Source: an uncultured Bacteroidota bacterium (GTDB taxonomy: Bacteria; Bacteroidota; Bacteroidia; Chitinophagales; Chitinophagaceae). From it: DNA of 64,000 nt. The stretch covers positions 1 through 64,000 of the forward strand of contig CAMLGR010000004.1 of NCBI GenBank assembly GCA_946479615.1. Reading direction: 5' to 3'. The notes under the pieces were generated by a model. That model was not told the origin of the DNA. It ran no database searches and saw nothing but the letters and a program-made list of their open reading frames with translations. Shown in pieces: positions 7,778-15,885 of the stretch. The stretch's first letter is position 1; each line of letters begins with the position of its first letter. Made by a program: the position numbers and the translations under genes.

Positions 7778-8231
7778 CTATTTTGGCCATTTGGATTGCT
7801 TTTTGGATTTGAGAGTGAATGGAATTTCCAACTACTTGCGAACTATCCGTGCATTGTTTAATAAAGCGATCAAAGACGATATTATATCCGCAGACTATTG
7901 CCTGTCCAGCAAGTTCAAGATAAAGAATGAACGCACTATTAACCGTACTCTGACTGTTGCAGAAGTTGTAAACCTCTATCTATCTGCGGATACACCTATT
8001 GGGCATCATAGAAACCTATTCATTCTTTCCTTCTTCTATGCTAAGGCCGCTTCCTGGTTACGTTTTAGCATTACCGGTGACACGCTTTTGTTGGTTGACA
8101 CGGACAATATGATCAAACCTTATGAAAAGGAAGAACTGTCTCTATTTTATTCTTATCATAATTACAATCATACAAACTCATTGCATTTTCCCACTCATTA
8201 TTGCCATATTTTCTTGAATAAAACCGAATGA
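7764..8231 (+). pseudogene. Integrase remnant next to att copy 1
   Basis: The N-terminal 100 codons after the terminator match the core-binding/catalytic junction of Bacteroidota tyrosine recombinases: VNGISNYLRTIRALFNKAIK, KFKIKNERTINRTLT and then NLFILSFF. Similarity begins abruptly and stops near codon 95, before any catalytic Arg, His or Tyr block. The rest of the frame is unrelated sequence overlapping the convergent gene at 8113. It is most simply the leftover of an older insertion at the same tRNA. Confidence 0.7.
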
Positions 8232-9483
8232 AGTATTTGGTGGTTGCGCCTGAACCGTATTTCCGTTCCAGTATATTTCCCTTTACGCTAAATACACCCT
8301 GGCTTTTAAATTGCTTTTTCTTGATTAAATCATTATAATAGTCATAGCCCACCGTATAAGAGGATTGTATTAACACATAGTATTTGCCGTCTGCATCGTA
8401 ACTGGTGACCGAGCTTAAACTATTACCATATAACCCACTGCTGGAACCCCAGGTGCCGGTCAGCTGTGTTTTATAGTTCACACTTTTGCCGGTAACGCCA
8501 TTTATTTTTAAATTAAATAAAAGAAAATTCAACGCCATACCGGTTTCGCTGCCCAGTATCTGATCAGCTGAATTGATCACTGCTACGTTCGATCCCACCT
8601 GTATCAACAGCACGGTGCCTTTTATAACATCACCATTGCCCGACCCGGTCTTAGTAATGCTGTTGCTTAACATATAATAGGGCAGACCCTGACAGGTGAA
8701 CCCTTTTTCATGATCGCCCTTTTCAAATAAAAGATTGTTAGGACTCCCATGCAGGCTCCAGCCATCGAAAACCTCGAAGAAAATATGTTCCATATCCTTT
8801 TCCAGGCTGCCCGATGATTGTACCACATTCATAAACTCAATAATTCTTTTTCCTGCAGGTGTATTTTTTTCTATCATTAAACTATTTTCTCCCGCATTTA
8901 AACTCCATGTGGGCGGAACAATGATGGAATAAATATTTTTGCCTCCTGAACCAGTTGTATTGTTTGTCGGTGAAGCCGCATTTTCATTGGCCAATTTTTC
9001 AGCCGGCTCATTCAACTCCAGGCTTTTTATAAGATCCATTATCTGGTCTTGGTATTTACTGTCATTGGTCATTATTGTCACATTAGCCATTTTGCCGTTT
9101 CCGGTAGCGGTTATCAGTGTCACCCACCCTTTATCGGCGCCATCGGTATAGCCTGCCTGGCCCGAAATAATGTCCCATCCTTTTTCAGTAGCAGGATCCT
9201 GCATGGATGGTTTCCCGGAAACAGTCACGGTGCCCTTTACCAGTTTTTCCCAGCTACTGGTAAAGTTTTCACGTGCGGGTGTCGCAGTTGCCGCCGAACG
9301 CAAAATAATTGCAGCGGCATATTTTCCCGTAGCATCTTTGGCAGACAACTGTATGCCTTCCGGCATTTCTATTTTGTCCCAGCCCTGGGGGATGGTATAG
9401 CTTATTACATCAAAAACCTGCTTTTGGGCCAAAGCGCATGCGACAAGCATGATATTCACCGCAATAAGAATTATTTTTTTCAT
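8113..9483 (-). CDS. Secreted protein of unknown function with duplicated N-terminal domain
   Basis: A signal peptide (MKKIILIAVN... ending ALAQ) starts at the ATG at 9483; an earlier ATG three codons upstream is less likely. Two related segments open with Y-x-I-P-x-GW-type motifs: ISYTIPQGWDKIE (about 27-39) and YSIIVPPTWSLNAG (about 185-198). Each is followed by a strand-rich region with AAIILRS or RIIEFMN. An Asn/Thr/Gly linker separates them. The last 120 residues (LTGTWGSSSGLYG onward) look like a lipocalin-type beta barrel. No catalytic motif is evident. The gene lies between tRNA fragments 1 and 2 and converges on the integrase remnant, so it may be cargo of an old insertion. Confidence 0.75.
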   Translation of the reverse strand: MKKIILIAVNIMLVACALAQKQVFDVISYTIPQGWDKIEMPEGIQLSAKDATGKYAAAIILRSAATATPARENFTSSWEKLVKGTVTVSGKPSMQDPATEKGWDIISGQAGYTDGADKGWVTLITATGNGKMANVTIMTNDSKYQDQIMDLIKSLELNEPAEKLANENAASPTNNTTGSGGKNIYSIIVPPTWSLNAGENSLMIEKNTPAGKRIIEFMNVVQSSGSLEKDMEHIFFEVFDGWSLHGSPNNLLFEKGDHEKGFTCQGLPYYMLSNSITKTGSGNGDVIKGTVLLIQVGSNVAVINSADQILGSETGMALNFLLFNLKINGVTGKSVNYKTQLTGTWGSSSGLYGNSLSSVTSYDADGKYYVLIQSSYTVGYDYYNDLIKKKQFKSQGVFSVKGNILERKYGSGATTKYFIRFYSRKYGNNEWENAMSLYDCNYDKNKIETVLPFHKV

Positions 9484-9697
9484 GTGCAACATTTATGGGG
9501 TAAAAGTAGGTGGCCGCAATAGCCCCGGCAATCATCAAAAAGCATGATTTTTCCGGAACGGCACAGATCAATGGTATCCGCTGCAATCAAGCTGCCGGGA
9601 CAGCAGCAGGATGGTCTCTGAAGCAGCTAGTGATAAGTTTAAAAAAAGCAGGAAGGACAGCCCAAAACGCGAAGAAAATTTGTACCGCGGGGGCTGA

Positions 9698-9725
9698 GCC
9701 GGCAGTTCGAACCCGTCAACTCCCA
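9698..9725 (+). other. tRNA-Val 3'-end fragment, copy 2
   Basis: Twenty-eight bases covering the T-arm and 3' acceptor strand match copy 1 (7711-7738) at 26 positions, including the exact run TTCGAACCCGTCAACTCCCA (9706-9725). Sequence upstream of the T-arm does not resemble a tRNA. A separate terminator follows, as for copy 1. Confidence 0.75.
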
Positions 9726-9734
9726 CAGATAATC

Positions 9735-9764
9735 AAAAGCTCCAACATTGTGTCGGAGCTTTTT
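9735..9764 (+). terminator. Rho-independent terminator after tRNA fragment 2
   Basis: AAAAGCTCC (9735-9743) pairs perfectly with GGAGCTTTT (9755-9763) around an 11-base loop, with a run of five T. It is 9 bases past the tRNA end, and its sequence differs from the terminator after copy 1. Confidence 0.75.
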
Positions 9765-9813
9765 GCATTTAATAATTCACAAACAAATCTTACATTCATT
9801 CAACCTAATTATC

Positions 9814-10233
9814 ATGAAAGTTTATTTTTTATTGGCTTTAACAATGCTATCTGGTCTTGCTATCACTGCACAAACAATAAAACGAGATACACTTATCCTG
9901 GAAGATGGGCTTGCCTATTGGAAAGGAATGGAAATACAGGTAGGCACCGGAACCGAGCCATCAGCAAAGAACTATAAGGAACTTTATATTGGTTCCAAAT
10001 GGACAGCTAAAAAAAATCTGACCGCAGAGTGGAGTGGGCGAAAACTGATAGTAACCGGGTTCAAAAAAGTGACAATGGATTTGGGCTACGGACCTATTGA
10101 CCGGTATATACTGATACTTGAGGCTGGCAATAAGGTAAAAGTGCTTTGCAATATTGAAGAAGCACAAGGAAATGGAGAAATTTTAGAAACCAGAGAGCCG
10201 AATATTGCACCACTTCCTCCAGCCGGAAATTAA
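9814..10233 (+). CDS. Small secreted hypothetical protein
   Basis: The ATG at 9814 begins a classic signal peptide (MKVYFLLALT... ITAQ, cleavage near residue 20). An upstream in-frame ATG at 9748 would bury it and is rejected. The mature part is about 119 residues, with several predicted strands (DTLILEDGLAYWKG, RKLIVTGFKKVTMDLGYG, YILILEAGNKVKVLCNIEEA) and a Pro-rich tail. No family is recognised. The gene is boxed between tRNA fragments 2 and 3, so it is likely cargo of a small insertion. Confidence 0.65.
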   Translation: MKVYFLLALTMLSGLAITAQTIKRDTLILEDGLAYWKGMEIQVGTGTEPSAKNYKELYIGSKWTAKKNLTAEWSGRKLIVTGFKKVTMDLGYGPIDRYILILEAGNKVKVLCNIEEAQGNGEILETREPNIAPLPPAGN

Positions 10234-10263
10234 AGAAGTATACTCGCTTTAGGCAGAATTGAA

Positions 10264-10304
10264 CTTATAAGCAGAGGCCGGCGGTTCGAAGGCGTCAATT
10301 CCTA
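10264..10304 (+). other. Degenerate tRNA-Val-like 3' fragment, copy 3
   Basis: The segment aligns with copy 1 from the anticodon loop onward: CTTATAAGCAGAGG, then GCGGTTCGAA, then GCGTCAA. It differs at several bases in the anticodon loop (TAC to TAT), the T-stem and the acceptor strand (AATTCCT for AACTCCC), with a one-base deletion in the variable loop. The T-stem changes (CCC to GGC) break the pairing, so it is a decayed relic. A short hairpin AAACCT-AATA-AGGTTT follows at 10311-10326. Confidence 0.6.
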
Positions 10305-10401
10305 CCGGTCAAACCTAATAAGGTTTCAGGCAAAACTGAGTTCTCTGAGTGAACGTGCAAATCCACAATATTCCAGTTCGATCCAAATGATGAATTTCTT
10401 G

Positions 10402-11085
10402 TCATGATTCGGCTACCTTATCTGTGCTTACCAGCTTTAAAATATCCGCAGGCAGAGATTCTATGGGCTTGCATTCTGTTATGGAGTAATGAAATTTGTC
10501 AATCACACCCATACGCCTTCCATCAACGTAATCACCTTGCCCTGTTCGCCGCCTAAATGCTCTGGACGCACCCTTTTCGTCATAGATATGTTTGAGCACA
10601 TCCGCTTCCTGATAAATACAGATTCCACCTACGTCAGCACAAGGACGATCATATTTCCAAACGACAAAGATTGGAATGTTTCTGTCGTACTTCTGCCTGT
10701 CCTCTTCTTTGCATTTGAAGTAGCTTTTCAGCTTCGGTTCATCGACTACCAAAGCCTCTTTTGGATATAGCGGGTCTCCGAGTTTTTCCCGCACCTTCAT
10801 GAAAGCTTTGCCTTCGAGATATTTTGCTTCGACTCGCGCGATCAAATTACCTTTATTATCCAGCACCATGATGTCGGGATTCCTGTGCACATCCGTGTCA
10901 GTGCATTTCAGTCCCGTCTTTTCAGTAATGAAATTTTTAAGTTCGGCAACGAGCATTTCCGAGTTCTTTAAGTCCCTTGTAAAGGGATATGTCAAGGCCG
11001 AGGTCGGCTGGCAGATTTTGCAGTCTCCGCAAGGCTTCGACCAGTTGGAGAGGTTTTCCAGGTCAGCTCGGCATTGGAGGGCCAT
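10402..11085 (-). CDS. PD-(D/E)XK nuclease-like protein
   Basis: The 227-residue protein carries N-PD-I at residues 69-72 followed by VEAK (85-88): the spacing and strand pattern of a PD-(D/E)XK nuclease core (D71, E86, K88). A preceding helix with acidic residues lies at about 45-55. The N-terminus has a Cys cluster (C19, C22, C25, later C61) that could bind a metal. The exact family is not recognised. It is transcribed away from the methyltransferase at 11251 across a 165-base AT-rich gap, which suggests it belongs to the same defence locus, perhaps as an accessory or second restriction nuclease. The AlwI-like protein at 12242 has its own active site, so this one is not the only candidate endonuclease. 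Confidence 0.65.
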   Translation of the reverse strand: MALQCRADLENLSNWSKPCGDCKICQPTSALTYPFTRDLKNSEMLVAELKNFITEKTGLKCTDTDVHRNPDIMVLDNKGNLIARVEAKYLEGKAFMKVREKLGDPLYPKEALVVDEPKLKSYFKCKEEDRQKYDRNIPIFVVWKYDRPCADVGGICIYQEADVLKHIYDEKGASRAFRRRTGQGDYVDGRRMGVIDKFHYSITECKPIESLPADILKLVSTDKVAES

Positions 11086-11250
11086 AGGTGAATAATTAAA
11101 GGATAAGTTATTTGGTTAAGGAGAAAAGATAATGTTTTTTTAAGCGATTTTTAAATCAGCCAAAATATCGCATAAATAACTAATAAAGAATCAATAATTC
11201 AGGAAGTTTGCTATTTTTTTTAGTAATCTTGTGTTAATTAAAATCAATTC

Positions 11251-12258
11251 ATGATCTATTCCGTCCATGCCATTCAGGAACAGCTTTCAATTACTTCTGA
11301 TGAAATGAAAAAATTGCTCCTGCGTCACAAGGTCAAAGTTGGCAAAAGCGGCAAATTGACAAAAAAAACCTATGATGCGCTAATAAAGAAATTTTTGAAA
11401 CCGATCAATAATGATAATCCCACTTTTTACATTCTGAACGGAAATAAGGTCCCGGTCAGGCAAAGACCATATTATGAGAGTGAGGATGGCCGCATCTCAA
11501 TTTTTCAGGACGATGCTATTAGTTTTTTGGAAAGTCTTCCACCGAAAAGTATCGATCTTATCGTGACCGATCCTGCTTATTCAGGAATGAACCAGAAACT
11601 GAAACTTGGGAGCGGCAAGATCATCGGAAAATATAACGAAGCAGGTAAGGAAGATGCCAAATGGTTTGAAGAGTTTCACGACACTGAAGAAAATTACCGA
11701 CGATTCCTGGATGCTTGTTTTCGTGTGCTGAAAGATAACAGGCATATCTATTTAATGTTCGATTCCTACTCTCTGTTGTCTCTTGCGTCATTAGTCAGAG
11801 AAGTTTTCGAAGTTAAGAATATACTCTGCTGGGATAAGGCCAATATTGGATTAGGCCATTACTTCCGTCGCCGGCACGAGTTTATTTTATTTGCAAGCAA
11901 AGGCAAAAGAAATCTGAATTCCAAAGACATTCCTGACGTTTGGAAAATCAAACGCGTTACCAGATCGCTATACCCCACTCAAAAACCAGTTGAAGTATTC
12001 GAACTCATGCTGAAAGGCAGTGCTGAAAAAGACTTTGTTGTCTGCGATCCATTTTTGGGCAGCGCTTCGGCGGGAGTTGCTGCAATAAAATCAGGATGTA
12101 AATTTTTGGGCTGCGATATTTCCAATAAAGCACTCACCATTTCTAAAAACAGACTTAGCCAATTTGCAAAAACCAATACCGATCCAGAACAAAAAGCATC
12201 GCTTATCGCCGATGATGAAGCGATGAAAAAACTGCTTTCGAATGGCAAATCTAAATAA
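11251..12258 (+). CDS. DNA methyltransferase, N4/N6 class (beta order)
   Basis: Motif IV DPAY (residues 107-110) precedes motif X/QKP (YPTQKPVEVFELML, 241-254) and motif I (CDPFLGSASAG, 265-275). This is the permuted order of beta-class amino-methyltransferases using S-adenosylmethionine, and LGCDIS (286-291) fits the adenosine-binding acidic strand. Residues 1-45 resemble a small helix-turn-helix-like N-terminal segment that may aid DNA recognition. Its stop overlaps the start of the AlwI-like endonuclease by 17 bases, so the two are co-translated and this is the protective enzyme of the pair. DPAY is compatible with adenine or N4-cytosine methylation; the target base is not decided by sequence alone. 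If the AlwI kinship holds, a GGATC-like asymmetric site is possible. Confidence 0.9.
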   Translation: MIYSVHAIQEQLSITSDEMKKLLLRHKVKVGKSGKLTKKTYDALIKKFLKPINNDNPTFYILNGNKVPVRQRPYYESEDGRISIFQDDAISFLESLPPKSIDLIVTDPAYSGMNQKLKLGSGKIIGKYNEAGKEDAKWFEEFHDTEENYRRFLDACFRVLKDNRHIYLMFDSYSLLSLASLVREVFEVKNILCWDKANIGLGHYFRRRHEFILFASKGKRNLNSKDIPDVWKIKRVTRSLYPTQKPVEVFELMLKGSAEKDFVVCDPFLGSASAGVAAIKSGCKFLGCDISNKALTISKNRLSQFAKTNTDPEQKASLIADDEAMKKLLSNGKSK

Positions 12259-13915
12259 GACCAGGACACTTTTTGCATTCACTTCACCACGTACAATCGG
12301 GAAGATCATCCCGGAAATCGAAATCCTGATAAACTCGCTCAAGGGAAAGGAGTGGAATACGAAGACACAAGAAACTTTCTTTAGAAAACTGTTTTCCTCC
12401 AAATTCTATGAAGGTCATACAATGCCAGACGATATTGCTCTTGCCGCAAGAGACAGGATTACAAGAGCGCCAAAAGCGCTCGGGTTCGTAGACCTCAAAC
12501 CCAAAGTGGCATTAACACCTGTTGGCGAACAGCTCTTAAGTGGTAAGAGAACGCATGAGGTGATTGCAAAACAACTCTTCAAGTTTCAGCTTCCTTCGCC
12601 CTATCACAAGATTCCTTCGGGCCGCAATTTTAATGTACGTCCGTACCTGGAATTGCTTCGGCTGGTAAATGAACTCGGCATGATTTCAAAGATGGAAATT
12701 GCGATATTCTTTGTTCAATGCACCAGCTATGAAAAATTTGATGAAGTCGTCACGGCCATTAAAAAGTTTCGCTCGGATGTAAGCAAAAACACAAAGAACA
12801 GAAAAGCATTTATTGATGAAATTTTCACAAAAGAAATCCTGAAAGTCTATACCGATGAAATAAAAACCAAAGCATACAAGACAAGAGAGAGCAAGGAGAA
12901 GACGCTTGCCAAATTCATAAGAACAAAGAAATCCAATCATGTTGATTATGCCGATGCGTTTATCAGATATTTACGGGCAACCCAGCTTATCTCATTCGAC
13001 AAAAGGACCTTTAGAACTATCATCGCTTTTGCAAGAAAGGAAGAGGTGAGCTATCTGCTAAAGAATGTACCAAGAGCTGTCTTCGATTTCAAAACCGAAG
13101 GGCAATACAAGCAATACTTATTCGATCCCGCCTCACTTTTACTATTAACGGACAACCGAAGCTATCTGGAAAAACGCTTGTCAAACCTCAAGGTTCAATT
13201 CAGCAAAAAGGATACCGTCGAGCAATTAAAAGACCGCATGGAGAATACTGAAGAGGAGATTATAACGCATGCAATAGAGGAAGCGGAAACTTCTCTGAAA
13301 AGTTACAAGCAGTTCGATGACATCGTTTCTGTGTTCGGAAAAATTAAAAACAAAGACATTCCTGATCCATCGCTTTATCTTGAATGGAATATCTGGCGAG
13401 CAATGGTCATGATGAACTATGCGAAAGATATTAAAGGCAATTTTACGCTCGACCTCGATGGAATGCCTCTGAATACAGCAACAGCAAACAAGCCTGATAT
13501 TGAAGTTGAATATGACGGTTTCAAGGTGATCATTGAAGTCACGATGTCATCTGGGAGTAAACAGTATGAAATGGAAGGCGAGCCTGTCGCAAGACACGTC
13601 GGAAAGATACAGATGGTTTCGGATGTTCCGGTCTATTGCATCTTCATTGCCCCAAAGATCAATGAAAATACACTAGCTCATTTCTTCAATACGAATAGAT
13701 TTAAGACCAGGGCTTATGGAGGCAAGACCAGAATTATTCCAATGCACTTGTCTCAATTCATCGAGTTTATAACGATAGCCAGAGATAAGGGATTTAAGAA
13801 TTCCAAAACTCTCAAAACATACCTGGATACTATTATTGACGAAAACGCCAAAGCCGAGGATGAAGCATTTTGGTTTCAGCACATCGCAGAAACCATCCCT
13901 TCATGGGTTGTGTAG
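12242..13915 (+). CDS. AlwI-family type IIS restriction endonuclease
   Basis: The protein (557 residues) begins with the family's SPRTIGKIIPEI block (residues 15-26) and an AARDRITRAPKALGFVDLKP block (68-87) followed by LTPVGEQLL, recognised from AlwI-type enzymes. The likely nuclease core is near 417-455: PDIEVEY (D419), then VIIEVTMSSG (E432, with T434 where a Lys is usual), then EGEPVARHVG. The N-terminal half probably reads DNA. Known AlwI-type enzymes cut a few bases outside an asymmetric site. ATG at 12242 overlaps the methyltransferase stop and is the only start giving the full N-terminal motif. The region is visibly more A/T-rich than the core genes to the right, consistent with transfer. 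Confidence 0.8.
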   Translation: MANLNKTRTLFAFTSPRTIGKIIPEIEILINSLKGKEWNTKTQETFFRKLFSSKFYEGHTMPDDIALAARDRITRAPKALGFVDLKPKVALTPVGEQLLSGKRTHEVIAKQLFKFQLPSPYHKIPSGRNFNVRPYLELLRLVNELGMISKMEIAIFFVQCTSYEKFDEVVTAIKKFRSDVSKNTKNRKAFIDEIFTKEILKVYTDEIKTKAYKTRESKEKTLAKFIRTKKSNHVDYADAFIRYLRATQLISFDKRTFRTIIAFARKEEVSYLLKNVPRAVFDFKTEGQYKQYLFDPASLLLLTDNRSYLEKRLSNLKVQFSKKDTVEQLKDRMENTEEEIITHAIEEAETSLKSYKQFDDIVSVFGKIKNKDIPDPSLYLEWNIWRAMVMMNYAKDIKGNFTLDLDGMPLNTATANKPDIEVEYDGFKVIIEVTMSSGSKQYEMEGEPVARHVGKIQMVSDVPVYCIFIAPKINENTLAHFFNTNRFKTRAYGGKTRIIPMHLSQFIEFITIARDKGFKNSKTLKTYLDTIIDENAKAEDEAFWFQHIAETIPSWVV

Positions 13916-14040
13916 CTTTTTGCACTGAACAAGACATGAGATCAATATAAAACGATGTTTTGAATATCCTGTCCGGGAAAAATTATTGATTATTGCACGG
14001 GTAAGCGGGCCTGAAAGAAATTATAATGGTTAAGTTTTTA

Positions 14041-14958
14041 TCAGGCGCTGAATGCCGCATTTGCCTTGTAAATATAGGCAAGCTCTTTCCCCGGCAGTTT
14101 TCCTTCTTCCTGCATCAGGTTGACCTCGCTTAGTCTTACTTTGACAAGATTTTTCAAGGGAGCTAATAAGCCCGATGATTGTACCAGCAACAGCAAACTT
14201 TCCATTGCGGTAAAGATGATCTCGATACCCGTGTAGGCATATTTGACCTTATGCAACTCGAAATGTTTGATATAATCGTTATACAAATATTCATACCGTT
14301 CCCTGATATCACCGATACTATCCGGCGAAGCTGCTACCCGGTTGATCCAATCCATCAACGCCAAATATTTATTTCGTGAATCGGCATCCTGCCGGAACTC
14401 ATGTATTTTCTCCCAAGGCACAGAACTATCCGGTGTGGGTATATCATTCAAAATAAAATGTACCACTTCCGTTTTCTTACCCATTTCTTCAAAAGAACGT
14501 TCCGATTTCAGGATGGGATAAAATTCATTTTTACTGGTCTTTGCCAGTTCCATTGCATCGATACGTGCAAAGACATCGTTGAATTTATACAGGGTTTGCA
14601 GGCGGTCCTCTCCTTCTTCTTTGCCATAGTCGGCCGGGATATCAGCAGGCCATTCTTTTTCGATGCGTTTGGAAAGATCAGGAGCGATCACCGGGTCATT
14701 GAGCCATACTTTCTCCTGCTGCTTACTGGTGAAATTCTCATAGCTGACCACCATGCCTTTGTCCTGCAGGTAGTCATACATCTCTGCTTCTTTTTTGGCC
14801 TGGCTGATCCGGTCCAGCGCAGCGGGATAATCATTGATAAGTTTACCCGGAATGCTTTTGGCATTGATATACACCTTATCAAACAATACGCAAAGTCCTT
14901 TCAATTCAGGCGTGTAATCGTAGATCTTTACCGGGAAATAAACAGCGTTTTTGGCCAT
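14041..14958 (-). CDS. Hypothetical cytosolic protein
   Basis: The open frame extends upstream to 15093 through a GC-rich repeat region, but the conserved-looking protein starts at the ATG at 14958 (MAKNAVYFPVKIYDY). There is no signal peptide or membrane segment. It is about 305 residues, mainly helical, with many Lys/Glu, and two amphipathic helices near the end (IEIIFTAMESLLLLVQSSGL). I do not recognise a family. It stands alone between the restriction system and a repeat-rich spacer, so context gives no function. Confidence 0.65.
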   Translation of the reverse strand: MAKNAVYFPVKIYDYTPELKGLCVLFDKVYINAKSIPGKLINDYPAALDRISQAKKEAEMYDYLQDKGMVVSYENFTSKQQEKVWLNDPVIAPDLSKRIEKEWPADIPADYGKEEGEDRLQTLYKFNDVFARIDAMELAKTSKNEFYPILKSERSFEEMGKKTEVVHFILNDIPTPDSSVPWEKIHEFRQDADSRNKYLALMDWINRVAASPDSIGDIRERYEYLYNDYIKHFELHKVKYAYTGIEIIFTAMESLLLLVQSSGLLAPLKNLVKVRLSEVNLMQEEGKLPGKELAYIYKANAAFSA

Positions 14959-15040
14959 AAGAAGAGGTTGGCGCAAAGAAAGAGAAAGAAGCGGGATTTT
15001 GGAATTTTTTGATTTAAAATTCAGGATCCGGAGGCACCAG

Positions 15041-15242
15041 TGTCCCAGCGGGGTCCGCAAAGCGGAGTTCGCTGAATCGGTCTTTCCAATCAACTCTTTC
15101 TGGTATGGAGTATTGCAGAAGATACTACCTCAGCGAGGTCCGCTTCGCGAGACCCCGCTGAGACACCCGCTTCGTGAAACCTCGCTGGAACATCCGCCTC
15201 ACTGGGACACTCGCTGGGCACCCGCTACACGAAACCACCTGG
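15041..15242. repeat. GC-rich short repeats forming hairpins (family I)
   Basis: GTGTCCCAGCGGGGTC (15041-15056) is the near-exact reverse complement of GACCCCGCTGAGACAC (15151-15166), with one mismatch. CTCAGCG...CGCTGAG makes a second hairpin at 15129-15162. ACACCCGCTTCGTGAAACC (15163-15181) is repeated in altered form as GCACCCGCTACACGAAACC about 56 bases on. The 434-base gap between 14958 and clpS holds no gene; this repeat is most of its content. Confidence 0.6.
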
Positions 15243-15380
15243 GCTAACCACCCTATCCTCATTAGACCCCCACTATGACCCTAAATAACCCGTTTAACAC
15301 CTAACACTTAAATCTAATACCTCCCTCCCTTCCTCAAAAACTAAATCTCCCCACCGCTTAGCGCTCTCCGAAATCTTTTT

Positions 15381-15388
15381 TATTTTTG
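15381..15388 (+). promoter_or_regulatory. -7 box of clpS, leaderless arrangement
   Basis: TATTTTTG matches the Bacteroidota -7 consensus TAnnTTTG and is separated from the clpS ATG at 15393 by only 4 bases, as at higB. Transcription would start at or next to the start codon. No clear TTTG -33 partner is visible. Confidence 0.5.
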
Positions 15389-15392
15389 TGGT

Positions 15393-15695
15393 ATGGAGCC
15401 AATTCGAACTAATACGGGTGTTGACTACCAGCAGGAAACAGATGTACTTACCGACCTGGAAGACCCCTGCTCGCTGGTTGTCTGGAACGACGAGGTAAAT
15501 ACCTTTGAATGGGTGATCGAAACACTGATCCATGTATGCGGCCATTCACAGGAGCAGGCCGAACAATGCTCCTACATCATTCACTTCCAGGGTAAATATG
15601 CCGTTAAAGAAGGTTCCTACGACGACCTCAAACCCTTATGCGATGCCATTACTGAAAGAGGCATTGGCGCTACCATCGAAGTGATCGCCTCCTGA
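15393..15695 (+). CDS. clpS: ATP-dependent Clp protease adaptor ClpS
   Basis: At 100 residues with the ClpS core: LVVWNDEVNTFEWVIETL (about 28-45), the CGHSQEQAEQCSYIIHFQGK segment (49-68, binding N-degron residues) and a GIGATIEV terminal strand. ClpS hands substrates with destabilising N-terminal residues to ClpAP-type proteases. It lies upstream of aat on the same strand, about 190 bases away; together they are the tagging and recognition steps of the bacterial N-degron pathway. There is no room for a ribosome site after the -7 box, suggesting leaderless translation. Confidence 0.95.
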   Translation: MEPIRTNTGVDYQQETDVLTDLEDPCSLVVWNDEVNTFEWVIETLIHVCGHSQEQAEQCSYIIHFQGKYAVKEGSYDDLKPLCDAITERGIGATIEVIAS

Positions 15696-15885
15696 TTTTC
15701 ATACAATCTCTCTGTGGTCCTCCTCTTCTCTGCGGTTCTCAGTGGCCTATTCTTTCTCATCACCCTTTAAATTGATAAGACATTTATCCAGAAATATTCA
15801 GTTGAAAAAGACATAGAGCCCACCCCCCTCCTTTCCATCCACTAAATAAATTACCTTGTCCCGCGATTACATCATTTAACCTCGG

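Noticed and set aside
14401..15012. 203-codon plus-strand frame antisense to the gene at 14041
   Set aside because: Phe/His-rich shadow of the minus-strand protein; no ribosome site or domain.
14959..15093. N-terminal extension of the hypothetical protein at 14041
   Set aside because: The extension is translated from the repeat region; MAKNAVYF at 14958 is a better start.
15041..15242. CRISPR-like array
   Set aside because: Repeat units differ in length and orientation, with no regular unique spacers and no cas genes in the window.
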